DNA of 64,000 nt from Streptomyces sp. NBC_00464. Lineage in GTDB: Bacteria > Actinomycetota > Actinomycetes > Streptomycetales > Streptomycetaceae. Both the position numbers and the translations under genes were made by a program. The first letter of the stretch is position 1. Every line of letters begins with the position of its first letter. Of the stretch, positions 33,142 through 42,100 are shown piece by piece. Location of the stretch: the NCBI RefSeq assembly GCF_036013915.1, contig NZ_CP107899.1, positions 5,704,001-5,768,000 of the forward strand, written 5' to 3'. The notes below the pieces were generated by a model that searched no databases, had not been told where the DNA came from, and was given only the letters and a program-made list of their open reading frames with translations.

Positions 33142-34818
33142 ATGACCCAGCACCTCGCTGCCCCCTCCACCGGCACGTCCGACGACGCCCCGGGCCACCG
33201 CACCGGCTGGTGGCAGGACGCGGTGATCTACCAGGTCTATCCGCGCAGTTTCGCCGACGGCAACGGCGACGGCATGGGCGATCTCGCAGGCGTCACCGCC
33301 CGGCTCCCGTACCTCAGGGACCTCGGCGTCGACGCGGTGTGGCTCAGCCCCTTCTACGCCTCCCCGCAGGCCGACGCGGGCTACGACGTCGCCGACTACC
33401 GGGCCATCGACCCCATGTTCGGCACCCTGCTGGACGCCGACGCCCTGATCCGGGACGCCCATGACCTGGGCCTGCGGATCATCGTCGACCTGGTGCCCAA
33501 CCACTCCTCCGACCAGCACGAGTGGTTCAAGCGCGCGCTCGCCGAGGGCCCCGGCTCCGCCCTGCGCGAGCGCTACCACTTCCGCCCCGGCAAGGGTGCG
33601 AACGGCGAACTCCCGCCCAACGACTGGGAGTCCATCTTCGGCGGCCCGGCCTGGACCCGGACCACCGACGCGGACGGCACGCCCGGCGAGTGGTACCTCC
33701 ACCTCTTCGCGCCCGAGCAGCCCGACTTCAACTGGGAACACCCGGCCGTCGCCGACGAGTTCCGCTCGATCCTGCGCTTCTGGCTCGACATGGGCGTCGA
33801 CGGCTTCCGGGTCGACGTCGCGCACGGGCTCGTCAAGGCCGAGGGACTGCCCGACCTGGGCGCGCACGACCAACTGAAGCTGCTCGGAAACGATGTCATG
33901 CCGTTCTTCGACCAGGACGGTGTGCACGAGATCTACCGCAGCTGGCGCACCATCCTCGACGAGTACCCCGGCGACCGGATCGCCGTGGCCGAGGCCTGGA
34001 CCCCGACCGTCGAGCGCACCGCCAACTACGTGCGCCCCGACGAGATGCACCAGGCCTTCAACTTCCAGTACCTGGCCACCGCCTGGGACGCCGCCGAGCT
34101 GCGCGCCGTCATCGACACCTCGCTCAACGCCATGCGTCCGGTCGGCGCCCCCACCACCTGGGTGCTCTCCAACCACGACGTCACCCGGCACGCCACCCGC
34201 TTCGCCAACCCGGCCGGCCTCGGCACCCAGATCCGTACCGCCGGCGACCGCGAGCTGGGCCTGCGCCGGGCCCGTGCGGCCAGCCTGCTGATGCTGGCGC
34301 TGCCCGGCTCCGCGTACGTCTACCAGGGCGAGGAGCTCGGCCTGCCCGACGTCACCGACCTGCCCGACGAGGCCCGCCAGGACCCGTCGTTCTTCCGGGC
34401 CGAGGGCCAGGACGGCTTCCGCGACGGCTGCCGCGTGCCGATCCCGTGGACCCGCGAGGGCAGCTCGTACGGCTTCGGAGACGGCGGCAGCTGGCTGCCG
34501 CAGCCCGCCGGCTGGGGCGAGCTGAGCATCGAGGCCCAGGCCGGCGTGGCCGGCTCCACCCTGGAGCTGTACCGGGCCGCGATCGCCGCGCGCCGGGTGC
34601 ACCCGGGACTCGGCGCCGGAACCGAGGTGGAGTGGCTGGACGGCCCCGAGGGCGTACTGGTCTTCGCCCGCCCAGGCTTCGTCTGCACCGTCAACACGAC
34701 GGGCGCCCCGGTCCGCATCCCCGTGCGCGGCAGCGTCCTGCTGTCCAGCACCCCGGTCCAGGCCGACGGCGCCGAGATCGAGCTGCCGGCGGACACCACG
34801 GTGTGGTGGACGGTGTGA
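33142..34818 (+). CDS. aglA: Intracellular alpha-glucosidase, GH13
   Basis: 558 residues, no signal peptide: a cytoplasmic enzyme that hydrolyses imported maltose and maltodextrin to glucose. The four GH13 regions are visible: IVDLVPNHSS (I), GFRVDVAHG with the nucleophile Asp (II), AVAEAW with the acid/base Glu (III) and LSNHDVTRH (IV). The start WWQDAVIYQVYPRSFADGNGDGMGDL is the family signature. The ATG at 33142 has GGGA upstream; earlier in-frame starts run into malG. It closes the importer operon, and its stop overlaps the second LacI gene (GTGA). Confidence 0.95.
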   Translation: MTQHLAAPSTGTSDDAPGHRTGWWQDAVIYQVYPRSFADGNGDGMGDLAGVTARLPYLRDLGVDAVWLSPFYASPQADAGYDVADYRAIDPMFGTLLDADALIRDAHDLGLRIIVDLVPNHSSDQHEWFKRALAEGPGSALRERYHFRPGKGANGELPPNDWESIFGGPAWTRTTDADGTPGEWYLHLFAPEQPDFNWEHPAVADEFRSILRFWLDMGVDGFRVDVAHGLVKAEGLPDLGAHDQLKLLGNDVMPFFDQDGVHEIYRSWRTILDEYPGDRIAVAEAWTPTVERTANYVRPDEMHQAFNFQYLATAWDAAELRAVIDTSLNAMRPVGAPTTWVLSNHDVTRHATRFANPAGLGTQIRTAGDRELGLRRARAASLLMLALPGSAYVYQGEELGLPDVTDLPDEARQDPSFFRAEGQDGFRDGCRVPIPWTREGSSYGFGDGGSWLPQPAGWGELSIEAQAGVAGSTLELYRAAIAARRVHPGLGAGTEVEWLDGPEGVLVFARPGFVCTVNTTGAPVRIPVRGSVLLSSTPVQADGAEIELPADTTVWWTV

Positions 34819-35870
34819 GTGTTCCCCTGCCGCGAGGCCCCGGCACGGGCGGCGCGCTGAGACTGTCGGACATCGCCGGCCAGGCGTCCGTCAGTGAGGC
34901 GACCGTCAGCCGGGTGCTCAACGGCAAGCCGGGCGTCGCGGACACCACGCGCCAGCGGGTGCTCGCGGCGCTCGACATCCTGGGCTACGAACGGCCGGTA
35001 CGACTGCGGCAGCGCAGCGCCGGGCTGATCGGACTGGTGACGCCCGAGCTCACCAACCCGATCTTCCCGGCGTTCGCGCAGTCCGTCGAGCAGGTCCTGG
35101 CAGGGCACGGCTACACGCCGGTGCTCTGCACCCAGCTGCCCGGCGGCGCCACCGAGGACGAGCTCGTCGAGCAGCTCGTCGAACGCGGCGTCGGCGGCAT
35201 CGTGTTCCTCTCCGGACTGCACGCCGACACCTCGGCCGACCCGGCGCGCTATGCCGCGCTGACCGACCGCGGTGTGCCGTTCGTCCTGATCAACGGCTAC
35301 AACGAGCGGATCAGCGCCCCGTTCGTCTCACCCGATGACAACGCTGCCGTACGGATGGCCGTCGGCCATCTCGCCGAACTCGGCCACCGCCGGGTCGGCC
35401 TGGCCATCGGTCCGCAGCGCTATGTGCCCTCCCGCCGCAAGCGGGACGGGTTCGTGGACGCCGCGGTCTCCTTGCTGGGCCTGGACCGCTCCGACGCCGA
35501 AAACCTGGTCTGTTCCACGCTGTTCAGCGTCGAGGGCGGCCAGGTGGCGGCCGGTGCGCTGCTGGACCAGGGGTGCACGGGCATCGTCTGCGGCAGCGAC
35601 CTGATGGCGCTGGGCGTGGTGCGCGCCGCCCGGGACCGCGGGCTCGACGTGCCGCGTGACGTGTCCGTGGTGGGCTTCGACGACTCGCAGCTCATCGCGT
35701 TCACCGACCCGCCGCTGACCACGGTGCGCCAGCCCGTGCAGGCGATGGCGGCGGCCGCGGTGGGCGCGCTGCTGGAGGAGATCGGCGGCAGCCCCGTACA
35801 GCGCACGGAGTACGTGTTCCAGCCGGAGCTGGTGGTACGGGGGTCGACTGCGGCGCTCCGCAGCGCCTGA
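34815..35870 (+). CDS. Second LacI-family regulator, MalR paralogue
   Basis: 351 residues, GTG start overlapping the aglA stop in GTGA, so it is translationally coupled to aglA. The DNA-binding headpiece (SVSEATVSRVLNGKPGVA) is the same as in MalR through the recognition helix, and the two proteins align along their whole length with roughly 60% or more identity by eye (shared GYERPVRLR, TPEL-NPIFPA, SGLHADTSAD, IAFTDPPLTT). Identical recognition helices predict the same operators. The effector pocket differs (NGYNERISAPFVSPDDNAAV against NGFSPKVQAPFISPDDRAAM), so it may respond to another sugar. Confidence 0.92.
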   Translation: MSVPLPRGPGTGGALRLSDIAGQASVSEATVSRVLNGKPGVADTTRQRVLAALDILGYERPVRLRQRSAGLIGLVTPELTNPIFPAFAQSVEQVLAGHGYTPVLCTQLPGGATEDELVEQLVERGVGGIVFLSGLHADTSADPARYAALTDRGVPFVLINGYNERISAPFVSPDDNAAVRMAVGHLAELGHRRVGLAIGPQRYVPSRRKRDGFVDAAVSLLGLDRSDAENLVCSTLFSVEGGQVAAGALLDQGCTGIVCGSDLMALGVVRAARDRGLDVPRDVSVVGFDDSQLIAFTDPPLTTVRQPVQAMAAAAVGALLEEIGGSPVQRTEYVFQPELVVRGSTAALRSA

Positions 35871-35882
35871 GGAAGCGCGTGA

Positions 35883-35917
35883 TCGGGGCCGGGTCCGGAG
35901 GGGGGACCCGGCCCCGA
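35883..35917. terminator. Terminator of the mal/agl operon
   Basis: TCGGGGCCGGGTCC (35883-35896) and its exact complement (35904-35917), 14-bp stem, 7-base loop, 12 bp after the regulator stop and 15 bp before the convergent gene's stop. Confidence 0.85.
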
Positions 35918-35932
35918 CGCGTGCCCCGGCCC

Positions 35933-36877
35933 TCAGTCCTGCCCGTCGCCCTCCTTGAAGAGCCGCACCGTGCTGAGGATCTGGCGGATCGTGGTGTCGG
36001 ACACCTCGTCGGGCACCCCGTGCGCCCCGATGTAGGTCCACGACACGAAGTCGCCCGCCGCGTTCTTGAAGGCGAAGGTCATCGCCTTGCCGTCGCTGTC
36101 GCACTTGTTCTTCTTCGGTGTCCCGGACGACGTGACGGTCACGAGGCTGCCCTCGACGCCCGACTTCGTACGGTACGACTCGGGTTCACCGATGCTGAGA
36201 CGGGTCCTGTCGGGCTGGGTGTAGGCGCCGTAGACCCAGGTCTTCGCGGTGTCCTCGGCGGCCTCGGCGGCGCTCTTCGAACCCTTCTCGCCGGTGGTGC
36301 CCGTCGAGGCGAGCGAGGTGTCCTCCTTGTTGCCGTCCTTGTTGTCGTCGGACGTGCACCACTTCTCCTTGAGGACCGCCGGGGCCATCATCGCGACCAG
36401 CGGCTTCTCCTCGGGGTCGTCGTCCTCCGCGACGTAGCTCACCCAGCTCGCGGACTGCCGCGCCCAGGAGGCGGGCACGTCGAAGGTGATGCCGCGCTTG
36501 GCGTTGACCACGGTGTTCCAGCCGGGGACGAGCGGGCCCGAGCCGGCCTCGGCCGCGGACCGGTCGGAGCCGTCGGAGCTTGCCGGGCCCGTTGCCGCGG
36601 GCTTCGCTTCGGCCGGGTCGTTCCCCTTGCCGCCGTCGTTGTCGCGGAGTACGAGGAAGCCGGTCACCCCGCATGCCACGACGACGGCCGTGGCAGCGGC
36701 CACGACGGTGATCGTGGTGCGGTTCCCGGGGCGGCGGGGCGGCTCGGGGGTGCCCATGCCGAGTGTGGGTGCGGCGTGCCGGTCCGGGCCCGGCCGGCCG
36801 GGCTGCGCGGGAGTCGAACCGGGGTGTTCGTTTCGCGGGTTGGCCCGGTCGGGGGGCGACTGCTCTCCATGCCACAT
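35933..36877 (-). CDS. Single-span membrane protein of unknown function (DUF8017-like)
   Basis: 314 residues: a Pro/Arg-rich cytoplasmic N-terminus of about 55 residues, one transmembrane helix (TVVAAATAVVVACGVTGFLV), a low-complexity Asp/Ser/Ala linker and an extracellular domain from about residue 115 (WNTVVNAKRGITFDVPASWA, VYGAYTQPDRTRLSIGEPES, FKNAAGDFVSWTYIGAHGVP). Conserved tryptophans and the C-terminal TIRQILSTVRL resemble lipoprotein-like domains common in Streptomyces. The domain contains three Cys in the visible part. No operon partner; ATG 36877 has only a weak ribosome site. Confidence 0.7.
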   Translation of the reverse strand: MWHGEQSPPDRANPRNEHPGSTPAQPGRPGPDRHAAPTLGMGTPEPPRRPGNRTTITVVAAATAVVVACGVTGFLVLRDNDGGKGNDPAEAKPAATGPASSDGSDRSAAEAGSGPLVPGWNTVVNAKRGITFDVPASWARQSASWVSYVAEDDDPEEKPLVAMMAPAVLKEKWCTSDDNKDGNKEDTSLASTGTTGEKGSKSAAEAAEDTAKTWVYGAYTQPDRTRLSIGEPESYRTKSGVEGSLVTVTSSGTPKKNKCDSDGKAMTFAFKNAAGDFVSWTYIGAHGVPDEVSDTTIRQILSTVRLFKEGDGQD

Positions 36878-36958
36878 GGAAGATCAGTCTAGTTGGCCCC
36901 GGCAGGCCGGTTCGGCGATGCGATTCCTGTCGTGCGGCGGTCCGCCACGCACAGGAGA

Positions 36959-37007
36959 GGCCCCGAGACCGGCCCGGATGGGCCGGCGGGGAAGCGGCCT
37001 CGGGGCC
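36959..37007. terminator. Two-tier hairpin in the amylase upstream region
   Basis: GGCCCCGAG (36959-36967) pairs with 36999-37007; inside, CCGGCCC/GGGCCGG (36969-36975, 36980-36986) forms a second stem. It lies in the 454-bp gap 36878-37331, between the DUF8017-like gene's 5' end and the amylase promoter, and may insulate the promoter from read-through. Confidence 0.5.
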
Positions 37008-37114
37008 TTTCCGGTGGTGTGACCGGTCCGGCCGGCCGGGCGCGTGGGGCCCGTGGGTGACGGGACCCCCGGCCGACCGGACCGGAGTCGGGAGAAACTT
37101 AACAGCGCTGCAAT

Positions 37115-37249
37115 GTCTTGCGTAAGACCTTGCAGGAAGAAATCTCCAGCATTTCGCGGATGTGAGCAGCTCATGTCCAAAGGGTTGACCGGAACCTGAC
37201 GGGCTCGTACGGTCTCCCCGCGGCAAGGTTTGCATTCTTGCAGCAAGAA
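37115..37249 (+). promoter_or_regulatory. Amylase promoter with MalR-type operators
   Basis: TTGACC (37185-37190), 17 bp, TACGGT (37208-37213) is a good vegetative promoter. Directly downstream lies the perfect 15-bp palindrome TTCTTGC-A-GCAAGAA (37235-37249), about 15-30 bases after the expected transcription start. Further upstream is GTCTTGCGTAAGAC (37115-37128), a near-palindrome, followed by another CTTGCAGG. The same CTTGC/GCAAG elements occur before malE. This matches the glucose/maltose-controlled alpha-amylase promoters of Streptomyces, repressed by MalR. Confidence 0.8.
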
Positions 37250-37331
37250 CATTCAGAAGCCTTGAGGGCAGGGCGCGTTGCCGTATGAGGCTGCACCGTC
37301 ACCCGCATTTCCCCCACCGCAGGAGGAAACA

Positions 37332-39062
37332 ATGGCCAGCAGACCCTTGTCTGCCGCGCTCGCGCTGATAGCCGGCGCCGCCGCCCTCGTGGTCCCCGCC
37401 ACGAACGCACAGGCTTCCGCCCCCGGCACCAAGGACGTCACCGCCGTCCTCTTCGAGTGGAAGTTCGACTCCGTCGCCAAGGCGTGCACGGACTCCCTCG
37501 GTCCGGCCGGCTACGGCTTCGTACAGGTCTCCCCGCCCCAGGAGCACATCCAGGGCGGGCAGTGGTGGACCTCGTACCAGCCGGTCAGCTACAAGATCGC
37601 CGGACGGCTCGGCGACCGCACCTCCTTCGCCAACATGGTCAGCACCTGCCACAGCGCGGGCGTCAAGGTGGTGGCCGACTCGGTCATCAACCACATGTCG
37701 GCCGGTTCCGGCACGGGCACGGGCGGGTCCTCGTACAGCAAGTACGACTACCCCGGCCTCTACTCGGTCAACGACATGAACGACTGCCAGTCGAACATCA
37801 ACAACTACGGCGACCGCGGCAACGTCCAGAACTGCGAACTCGTGGGCCTCGCCGACCTGGACACCGGTGAGGACTACGTCCGCGGCAAGATCGCCGGATA
37901 CCTCAACGACCTGCTCTCGCTCGGCGTCGACGGCTTCCGCATCGACGCGGCCAAGCACATCCCCGCCGGTGACCTCGCGAACATCAAGTCCCGGCTGAGC
38001 AACTCCGGCGTCTACTGGAAGCAGGAGGCGATCTACGGAGCCGGTGAGGCCGTCTCGCCCGACGAGTACGCCGGCACCGGCGACGTCCAGGAGTTCCGCT
38101 ACGCCCGCAGCCTCAAGCAGGTCTTCAACAACGAGAACCTCGCCAACCTGAAGAACTTCGGCGAGGGCTGGGGCTTCATGTCCTCGTCCAAGGCCGCGGT
38201 CTTCGTCGACAACCACGACACCGAGCGCAACGGCGAGACGCTGAACTACAAGGACGGCGCCAACTACACGCTCGCCAGCGTGTTCATGCTGGCCTGGCCC
38301 TACGGCTCGCCCGACGTCCACTCCGGCTACGAGTGGTCCGACAAGGACGCCGGCCCGCCGAGCGGCGGCACCGTGAACGCCTGCTTCAGCGACGGATGGA
38401 AGTGTCAGCACGCCTGGCGCGAGATCTCCTCCATGGTCGGCTTCCGCAACACCGCGCGCGGTGAGTCCGTCACCAACTGGTGGGACAACGGCGGCGACCA
38501 GATCGCCTTCGGCCGCGGCTCCAAGGCGTACGTCGCGATCAACCACGAGGGCTCCTCGCTGACCCGGACGTTCCAGACCGCGCTGCCCGCCGGCGACTAC
38601 TGCGACATCCAGTCCGGCAACGGCGTCACGGTCAACGGCTCCGGCCAGTTCACCGCCACGCTCGGCGCCAACACCGCCCTCGCCCTCCAGACCGGCGCCC
38701 GCACCTGTGCCGGCGGCGGCACCGACCCGACGGACCCGACCGACCCGACCCACCCCGGCACGGGCACCTCCGGCGCCTCCTTCGGCGTCAACGCCACCAC
38801 CCAGCTCGGCCAGAACATCTACGTCACCGGCAACCAGTCCGCCCTCGGCAGCTGGAACCCGGCGTCCGCGCTGAAGCTGGACCCGGCCACGTACCCCGTC
38901 TGGAAGCTCGATGTGAGCCTGCCCGCCGGTACGTCGTTCGAGTACAAGTACGTCCGCAAGGACGCGAGCGGCAACGTCACCTGGGAGAGCGGCGCCAACC
39001 GCACAGCCACGGTGCCGTCCTCCGGCAAGGTCACCCTGACCGCGGATGTCTGGCGGGGCTGA
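37332..39062 (+). CDS. Secreted alpha-amylase, GH13 with C-terminal starch-binding CBM20
   Basis: 576 residues. A Sec signal peptide of about 31 residues ends at NAQASA. The GH13 catalytic domain (about 35-375) has [10 protein letters not shown] (region I), [10 protein letters not shown] with the nucleophile (about 200), the acid/base region [10 protein letters not shown], and FVDNHDTER (about 295). A C-domain follows, then a short linker of TDP repeats (about 465-480) and a CBM20 starch-binding domain (about 480-576: [39 protein letters not shown]). Perfect AGGAGGA ribosome site before the ATG. Hydrolyses raw or soluble starch outside the cell to maltodextrin for MalEFG. Confidence 0.96.
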   Translation: MASRPLSAALALIAGAAALVVPATNAQASAPGTKDVTAVLFEWKFDSVAKACTDSLGPAGYGFVQVSPPQEHIQGGQWWTSYQPVSYKIAGRLGDRTSFANMVSTCHSAGVKVVADSVINHMSAGSGTGTGGSSYSKYDYPGLYSVNDMNDCQSNINNYGDRGNVQNCELVGLADLDTGEDYVRGKIAGYLNDLLSLGVDGFRIDAAKHIPAGDLANIKSRLSNSGVYWKQEAIYGAGEAVSPDEYAGTGDVQEFRYARSLKQVFNNENLANLKNFGEGWGFMSSSKAAVFVDNHDTERNGETLNYKDGANYTLASVFMLAWPYGSPDVHSGYEWSDKDAGPPSGGTVNACFSDGWKCQHAWREISSMVGFRNTARGESVTNWWDNGGDQIAFGRGSKAYVAINHEGSSLTRTFQTALPAGDYCDIQSGNGVTVNGSGQFTATLGANTALALQTGARTCAGGGTDPTDPTDPTHPGTGTSGASFGVNATTQLGQNIYVTGNQSALGSWNPASALKLDPATYPVWKLDVSLPAGTSFEYKYVRKDASGNVTWESGANRTATVPSSGKVTLTADVWRG

Positions 39063-39100
39063 GGTCTCTCCGTGGGCCGCGCGGTCTCCGGCCGCGCCGT

Positions 39101-39140
39101 GTCCCCAATCGCCGGACGGGCTGAACATCGCCCGTCCGGC
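39101..39140 (+). terminator. Interspersed repeat copy forming a hairpin between amylase and pullulanase genes
   Basis: GCCGGACGGGC (39111-39121) and its exact complement (39130-39140) form an 11-bp stem with an 8-base loop. The left half (39101-39124, GTCCCCAATCGCCGGACGGG...) is a copy of the repeat seen at 9555, 23680 and 24072. It lies 38 bp after the amylase stop and 32 bp before the next start. Confidence 0.7.
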
Positions 39141-39172
39141 CCCGTACCCGTACCCCGTCGAGGAGAACCCGA

Positions 39173-42100
39173 GTGATACGTCCGTCCCCGCGCGTGCCCG
39201 CGAGAAGAACGGCCACCGCCGTCGTCGCGGCCGCCCTGTGCGCGGCCCTCGTGCCCGCGCTGCCCGCCGCCGCCGCGGCCAGGCCGCCCGCCGCGCCGTC
39301 GGACGCGAAGCTGGCAGCCACGCCCGACCGCCACGACCTGACCCGCGAGCAGTTCTACTTCGTCATGCCCGACCGGTTCGCCAACGGCGACACCGGCAAC
39401 GACAAGGGCGGGCTGACCGGCTCGCGGCTGGAGACCGGGTACGACCCCACCGACAAGGGGTTCTACCAGGGCGGCGACCTCAAGGGGATGACCAGCCGCC
39501 TCGACTACATCAAGGGGCTCGGCACCACCGCCATCTGGCTCGCCCCGATCTTCAAGAACCGCCCCGTCCAGGGCACCGGCAAGGACGCGTCGGCCGGCTA
39601 CCACGGCTACTGGATCACCGACTTCACCCAGGTCGACCCGCACTTCGGGACCAACGCCGACCTGACGAAGCTGATCGAACAGGCCCACCGCAAGGGCATG
39701 AAGGTCTTCTTCGACGTCATCACCAACCACACCGCCGACACCGTCGACTACGCCGAGAAGACCTACGGCTACAAGCCCAAGGGCGCCTACCCGTACCTCG
39801 ACCGGAACGGCCGGCCCTTCGACGACGCCGCCGGTATGGCGAAGACGGACGCGGACTCGTTCCCGTACAAGCCGGTCACCACCGGCGGCAAGACGCCGTC
39901 CTGGCTCAACGACCCCACGATGTACCACAACCGCGGCGACTCGACCTATGCCGGCGAGTCCACCACGTACGGCGACTTCTCGGGGCTCGACGACCTGTGG
40001 ACCGAGCGTCCCGAGGTCGTCTCCGGCATGGAGAAGATCTACGAGAAGTGGGTCCGCGACTTCGACATCGACGGCTTCCGGATCGACACCGTCAAACACG
40101 TCGACATGGACTTCTGGACCCAGTGGGCGACCGCGCTCGACGCCTACGCGGCCGAGCACGGCCGCAAGGACTTCTTCATGTTCGGCGAGGTCTACTCCGC
40201 CGACACCGCGATCACCTCGCCCTACGTCACCCAGGGGCGGCTCGACGCGACGCTCGACTTCCCCTTCCAGGAAGCGGCCCGCCAGTACGCCTCGCAGGGC
40301 GCCCCGGCCTCGAAGCTCGCCGCCGTCTTCGGCGACGACTACCGGTACACCACCGACAAGGCCAACGCCTACGAGCAGGTGAAGTTCCTCGGCAACCACG
40401 ACATGGGCCGCATCGGGACCTTCCTCAAGCAGGACAACCCGAAGGCGGATGACGCGGAGCTGGTCAAGCGCGCCGAACTCGCCAACGAGCTGATGTTCCT
40501 CAGCCGCGGCAACCCCGTCGTCTACTACGGCGACGAGCAGGGCTTCACGGGTGCTGGCGGCGACAAGGACGCCCGGCAGACGATGTTCGCCTCGAAGACC
40601 GCGGACTACCTCGACGACGACGAGCTGGGCACCGCACGCACGCACGCCTCCGACGCGTACGACACAAGTCACCCGCTCTACCGGTCCATCGCCGCGCTCT
40701 CCGAGCTGACTGCGAAGAACCCGGCGCTGCGCGACGGCGTCCAGACCGAGCGCTACGCCGAGGGCTCCGTCTACGCCTTCTCCCGTACGGACCCCGAGCG
40801 CAGCAACGAGTACGTCGTCGCCACGAACAACGGCACCGAGGCGAAGACCGTCGAGCTGTCCACCGAGTCCGCCGGAATGGACTTCCGCACGCTGTACGGC
40901 AGTTCCGGCACCGTCCGCAGCGGCGCCGACAAGAAGATCACCGTCACCGTCCCGGCGCTGTCCAGCATCGTGCTGCGCGCCGCGAAGCAGCTGGGCGCTC
41001 CCGCGGCCAAGCCCTCCATCACGCTGAAGGCACCCGCCGCCGGCGCCACCGGCACCGTCGAGCTCAGCGCCGACGTCGACGGCGGCACCCTCGCCCGGGT
41101 CGTCTTCGCCGCCCAGACCGGCAACGGCAGGTGGACCACCCTCGGCACCGCCGACCACGCCCCGTACAAGGTCACCCAGACCATCGGCGACACCGTCGCC
41201 GCCGGAACACCGCTGCGCTACAAGGCGGTCGTGGTCGACCGCACCGGACGCACCGCGAGCGCGCTCGCCGCGTCGGCCGCCGGACAGGCGCCCGCCCCGG
41301 CGAAGCCCGTCGCGGTCGAACGCGACTACGCCGTCGTCCACTACAAGCGCGCCGACGGCGACTACGACGGATGGCAGGCCAGGTCCGGCGGCACCACCGC
41401 CGCCTTCACCGGGCGGGACGCCTACGGCGCCTTCGCCTGGATCAAGGTGCCGGAGGGCGCTTCCTCGGTTCCGTACACCGTCGAGAAGGCCGGTACGGCA
41501 GATGGAGCGGAGCGCACCGTCGACCTCGCGAAGACCGGACAGGTCTGGATCGAGCAGGGCAAGGACGGCCAGGCCGACACCGCCCCCGACGGCGCCTACC
41601 CCGCGCCGGACACCACCAAGGCGGTCCTGCACTACTACCGCGCCGACGGCGACTACGACGGCTGGGGCCTGCACACCTGGACCGGCGCCAAGGAGCCGAC
41701 CGACTGGTCCAAGCCGCTCCAGCCGGTGAAGAAGGACGCCTCCGGCGTCACCTTCGAGGTCCCGCTCGCCGACGGGGCCACCTCGCTCAGCTACATCCTG
41801 CACCGCGGCGACGAGAAGGACCTGCCCAGCGACCAGTCACTCGACATCGCGAGCTACGGCCACGAGGTCTGGATGCTCGGCGGCACGGCCGGCTATCTGC
41901 TCCCGCAGACCGGCGGAGTCCCCACCCCCGACCTCACCAAGGCCGAGGCGCAGTGGATCGACTCCGACACCGTCGTCTGGAAGGTGAAGGCCACCGAGGC
42001 CACCAGCCAGCAGCTCGTCTACGCATCGAGCGGCGGCATCTCCGTCGTCGACGGCGCACTCTCCGACGAGGGCCGGTGGCTGCGGCTCAGCCCGTCCGCA

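Noticed and set aside
38819..41803. A 3-kb minus-strand open frame opposite the amylase and pullulanase genes (similar ones at 41837-44578 and 29658-32243)
   Set aside because: Val/Leu/Gly-rich shadow frames of GC-rich genes. The plus-strand proteins have complete GH13 or ABC motifs; the opposite frames have none.
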